Assembly (NCBI RefSeq): GCF_017853185.1
Contig: NZ_JAFMJZ010000007.1
Location: 1 to 48,392 of the forward strand
Length of the DNA stretch: 48,392 nucleotides
Source: Mycolicibacterium sp.
GTDB lineage: Bacteria > Actinomycetota > Actinomycetes > Mycobacteriales > Mycobacteriaceae
Direction: 5' to 3'
The translations under genes were made by a program, and so were the position numbers. A model generated the notes under the pieces. That model was given only the letters and a program-made list of their open reading frames with translations, ran no database searches and was not told where the DNA came from. Below, one piece after another: positions 45,272-48,392 of the stretch (within the stretch, counting starts at the first letter, position 1; every line of letters starts with the position of its first letter).

Positions 45272-46328
45272 TCTCCCGGACCCGTCGAACTGGGTCTGCC
45301 CGATGCCGCTGCGCGAAACCAAGCGCATCGTCATGGGCCACGGCGGCGGCGGCATCCTGTCCGAGGAACTCATCGAGAACCTTTTCCTGCGCGCGTTCGG
45401 CTCATCCGGCGGGCCGTCCCGCGACTCGGCGGTGCTCGAGGTCGGCACCGGCCGCATCGCGCTGACCACCGACTCCTACGTCGTCAACCCGCTGTTCTTC
45501 CCGGGCGGCAACATCGGCGACCTCGCCGTTCACGGCACCATCAACGATCTGGCCTGCAGCGGGGCCCAGCCGATCGGACTCACTGCGGGCTTCATCCTCG
45601 AAGAGGGCCTGGAACTCGACGTGCTCGGCGCCATCGTGACGACCATGGGCAAGGCCGCCGCCGACGCGGGCGTCGGCATCGTCACCGGTGACACCAAAGT
45701 CGTCGGAAAGGGAAGTGCGGACGGGCTTTTCATCAACACCGCCGGCGTCGGCATCATTCCGGACGGGGTGAACATCGGACCCGAGCGGGCCCGCCCGGGT
45801 GATCACATCATCGTCTCGGGCAACCTCGGCGAGCACGGGGTTGCCATCATGAGCGTCCGCGAAGGCATCGACTTCGGCACCACGGTGACCACCGACAGCG
45901 CGCCCCTGCACCGGCTGGTGGCCGCCATGCTGGCGGCGGTCGACGAGCCGAATGCCGTTCACGTACTGCGTGATCCGACCCGCGGCGGACTGGTCGCCTC
46001 CGCCGTCGAGATCGCCCGCACCTCGAAGGTGGGGATCGAACTCGACGAGGCCCGCATCCCGGTGCCGGAGACCGTCGCCTCGGCATGCGGATTCCTCGGC
46101 CTGGACCCGCTTCAGGTGGCCAACGAGGGCAAGATGGTGGCCTTCGTCGATCCCGTGCACAGCGAGGCGGTGCTGGCTGCCATGCGCGCCCGCCCTGAGG
46201 GTGCGAACGCGGCGATCATCGGACGCGTCGTCGAGGAGCATCCAGGGATGGTGGTGGCCAAGACGCCGTTCGGTACCACCCGGGTGGTGGAACGCGAACT
46301 GGGCGAACAGCTTCCGCGAATCTGCTGA
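45264..46328 (+). CDS. hypE: Carbamoyl dehydratase HypE
   Basis: [56 protein letters not shown]-terminal PRIC with terminal Cys. Confidence 0.97.
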   Translation: MSDLPDPSNWVCPMPLRETKRIVMGHGGGGILSEELIENLFLRAFGSSGGPSRDSAVLEVGTGRIALTTDSYVVNPLFFPGGNIGDLAVHGTINDLACSGAQPIGLTAGFILEEGLELDVLGAIVTTMGKAAADAGVGIVTGDTKVVGKGSADGLFINTAGVGIIPDGVNIGPERARPGDHIIVSGNLGEHGVAIMSVREGIDFGTTVTTDSAPLHRLVAAMLAAVDEPNAVHVLRDPTRGGLVASAVEIARTSKVGIELDEARIPVPETVASACGFLGLDPLQVANEGKMVAFVDPVHSEAVLAAMRARPEGANAAIIGRVVEEHPGMVVAKTPFGTTRVVERELGEQLPRIC

Positions 46329-46334
46329 GTGCTG

Positions 46335-47408
46335 ATGGCCGAACCCATGGTCCCCGGCGTCACCGGGACGCTCGACGAAGCGGCCGTGGCCGCTCTGGCC
46401 GGTTGGGTGCGCGCACAAGGTCTCGGCAAGACCGTCACCGACGTCGAACCACTGGCCGGGGGATCGCAGAACGTCGTCGTCCGGCTGCGCATCGACGGTC
46501 GGCACCTGGTGCTGCGCCGCCCGCCGCCGCACCCACGGCCCAACAGCGACCGCACCATGCAACGTGAGATCGCCGTGCTGCACACCCTGGCCGGCAGCGA
46601 CGTTCCGCACCCGCGGATCGTGGCGGCCTGTGATGACCTCGACGTGCTCGGCGTCGTCTTCTATCTGATGGAGGAGGTCGACGGCTTCAATCCGGGCAAC
46701 GAGATCGCGCCCGCCTATGTCCACGACCCGCAGATGCGTCATCAGGTCGGGCTGAACTACGCCGCCGACGTCGCCCGACTGGGCCAGGCCGACTGGATGG
46801 GCAGCGAACTGGCCGACTGGATGCGGCCGGGCTCCTTCCTGGAACGGCAAGTGCCGCAATGGCGTTCATCGGTGGCGGCCTACCGCTCCCAGGACGGCTA
46901 CGACCACGACTCACTGCCGGGTGTCGACGACCTGTGCGACTGGCTGGACGCCAACCGTCCGAAGGACTACGTGCCCGGGATCGTGCACGGCGACATCCAC
47001 CTCAACAACACCATGCTGCGCCGGGAGGTCCCGGAGGTGGCGGCCTTCGTCGACTGGGAGATGTGCACCATCGGCGACCCGTTGCTCGACCTGGGCTGGA
47101 TGCTGGTGTGCTGGCCGCTGGAGCCCAATCCGCTGGGATCGGCCGGGTATCTCGCCGAACTCGGCGGATTGGCAACGCGCACAGAGCTTCTCGAGGCCTA
47201 CCTCGACGCCGGCGGCCGGCGCACCGAGCACCTGGACTGGTACCTGGCGCTGGCCTGCCTCAAACTCGGCGTCGTCATCGAGGGCACCTGGGCCCGCTAT
47301 CTGGCCGGCCGGGCGTCCCGGGAGGCGGGGGAGCGGTTGCACGCCAGCGCGGTCATGTTGATGGGTATGGGTACGGCTGTGGCGGCCGGGGAGAACCCGT
47401 TCAGCTGA
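46335..47408 (+). CDS. Phosphotransferase (APH/choline kinase-like) family protein
   Basis: PLAGGSQNVVVRLRIDGRHLVLRRPP, IVHGDIHLNNTML, VDWEMCTIGDPLLDLGWML. GTG at 46329 directly after the hypE stop is an alternative start. Confidence 0.9.
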   Translation: MAEPMVPGVTGTLDEAAVAALAGWVRAQGLGKTVTDVEPLAGGSQNVVVRLRIDGRHLVLRRPPPHPRPNSDRTMQREIAVLHTLAGSDVPHPRIVAACDDLDVLGVVFYLMEEVDGFNPGNEIAPAYVHDPQMRHQVGLNYAADVARLGQADWMGSELADWMRPGSFLERQVPQWRSSVAAYRSQDGYDHDSLPGVDDLCDWLDANRPKDYVPGIVHGDIHLNNTMLRREVPEVAAFVDWEMCTIGDPLLDLGWMLVCWPLEPNPLGSAGYLAELGGLATRTELLEAYLDAGGRRTEHLDWYLALACLKLGVVIEGTWARYLAGRASREAGERLHASAVMLMGMGTAVAAGENPFS

Positions 47409-47413
47409 CTCCC

Positions 47414-47473
47414 GCGAGCAGACACAAACTCGCACCAATTTCTGCTTTCGGGTGCGAGTTTGCGTCTGCTCGC
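47414..47473. repeat. Long inverted repeat (23-bp arms, one mismatch), likely bidirectional terminator / dispersed palindromic element
   Basis: GCGAGCAGACACAAACTCGCACC (47414-47436), 14-nt loop, GGTGCGAGTTTGCGTCTGCTCGC (47451-47473), between convergent genes ending at 47408 and 47487. Confidence 0.8.
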
Positions 47474-47486
47474 GCGGGGAGGGCGC

Positions 47487-47882
47487 TTAGCCGGCAGCGG
47501 CCGCTTCGGCGGCGATCTGCTCGAACTGCTCGCCCATCCGCGCCGCCAGCGCGGTGGCCGCCGAGAGCGGGCGCACCATCACCATGAAGTCGTCGATCAA
47601 ACCGTCGTCGTTGGTGTGCAGGAAGTCGCATCCGGTGATCGCCTTGCCGTCCACCGTCGCCTCGAACACCAGGGCGTGGTCGCGCCCGCCGTCGATCTCG
47701 CGCACGTAGCGGAAGTCCTCGAACACCCGCATCACGCCGCGCAGGATCGCCGCGGTGATCGGCTTACCCGGATACGGCTTGAAGGCCACCGGGCTGGTGA
47801 ACACGACGTCATCGGCCAGCAGGGCCTCCATGGCCGCGGCATCACGGGCCTCGACGGCCGCCCGGAACGGATGCACGCTCAC
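47487..47882 (-). CDS. SnoaL-like / NTF2-fold protein
   Basis: HPFRAAVEARDAAAMEALLADDVVFTSPVAFKPYPGK...GCDFLHTNDDGLIDDFMVMVRPLSAATALAARMGEQ. GTG start at 47882. Confidence 0.82.
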   Translation of the reverse strand: MSVHPFRAAVEARDAAAMEALLADDVVFTSPVAFKPYPGKPITAAILRGVMRVFEDFRYVREIDGGRDHALVFEATVDGKAITGCDFLHTNDDGLIDDFMVMVRPLSAATALAARMGEQFEQIAAEAAAAG

Positions 47883-48004
47883 TTGTTCGCGTTGCAGGTG
47901 CACTGCTGCGCGGTGGGCACGTTGCGCATCACGTCGGCCACGTGTTCACCGCAACCGGCCCAGGTGGTCTTGTGGCAGCGGGGGCATTCGACGGCGTAGC
48001 ACAT
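47879..48004 (-). CDS. 41-aa Cys-rich putative zinc-ribbon microprotein
   Basis: MCYAVECPRCHKTTWAGCGEHVADVMRNVPTAQQCTCNANK, six Cys; GTGA overlap with the downstream SnoaL-like gene. Confidence 0.7.
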   Translation of the reverse strand: MCYAVECPRCHKTTWAGCGEHVADVMRNVPTAQQCTCNANK

Positions 48005-48026
48005 TGTGGGTGTCCTTTCGGATCGG

Positions 48027-48392
48027 TCAGACGTTGGTGGAATCTGCGGTCTGAGAATCTGCAGTCTGGGCGGCAATCGTCGCACGGACCTCGTCCATGT
48101 CGAGTTCTTTGATCTTGCCGATGATCTCTTCCAGCGCCGGCGCCGGCAGCGCACCCGGCTGGGAGTAGAGCAGGATGCCGTCGCGGAACGCCATGATCGT
48201 CGGGATGGACCGGATCTGCAGTGCCCCGGCGAGTTCCTGCTCCACCTCGGTGTTGACCTTGGCGTGCACGATGTCGGGGTGGGCGGTGGCGGACTTCTCG
48301 AACACCGGCGCGAAGGCGCGGCACGGACCGCACCAGGTGGCCCAGAAATCGACCAGCACGATCGGCTTCTCGGTGACCGTCTTCTCGAAGTC
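48027..48392 (-). CDS. Thioredoxin-like protein, N-terminus cut by the window edge
   Basis: Reverse strand: DFEKTVTEKPIVLVDFWATWCGPCRAFAPVFEKSA...QIRSIPTIMAFRDG; WCGPC active site. Confidence 0.92.
   Translation of the reverse strand, partial: DFEKTVTEKPIVLVDFWATWCGPCRAFAPVFEKSATAHPDIVHAKVNTEVEQELAGALQIRSIPTIMAFRDGILLYSQPGALPAPALEEIIGKIKELDMDEVRATIAAQTADSQTADSTNV

Noticed and set aside
45402-46859. 485-aa minus-strand ORF over hypE
   Set aside because: Antisense shadow of hypE and the phosphotransferase gene.
48040-48070. Short QTADS duplication at the thioredoxin C-terminus
   Set aside because: Minor slippage-type repeat in a disordered tail; not functionally informative.
1-48392. CRISPR arrays, tRNA/rRNA genes, insertion sequences, prophage
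   Set aside because: No regularly spaced repeats, tRNA-like clusters, transposase or phage structural motifs were recognised; no dedicated scan was run.

Overview
The window is a GC-rich actinobacterial chromosome segment. Gene content (WS/DGAT acyltransferase, PapA-like acyltransferase, PE-PPE-domain hydrolase, several FadE genes, FMO/BVMO) points to Mycobacterium/Mycolicibacterium. It is densely coding and looks chromosomal: I saw no tRNA, rRNA, CRISPR array or transposase. Left to right: a zinc-finger anti-sigma-like protein (cut by the left edge); a coupled ArsR-SulP-amidase unit; a PapA-like acyltransferase followed by a CitA/DcuS-type two-component system and a secreted protein with an internal repeat; a sulfatase/lipoprotein pair; peptidases, a deaminase, a Rieske oxygenase, an Ntn hydrolase, WS/DGAT, and TetR/FMO/hydrolase; a block of lipid and cell-envelope enzymes; an acyl-CoA dehydrogenase pair and a fused double acyl-CoA dehydrogenase; a GNAT-AAA ATPase fusion; TerC; and a sulfite-oxidase-like protein. 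The most interesting region is about 33.7-46.3 kb. There, three paralogous MASE1-GAF-SpoIIE/PP2C-type membrane phosphatases are interleaved with a complete hydrogenase maturation set (hypA, hypB, hypF, hypC, hypD, hypE) and a DUF6325-like gene coupled to hypB. No hydrogenase structural genes lie in the window. Several unexplained inverted repeats are also reported. All family calls come from reading translated sequence and motifs; no database search was run.
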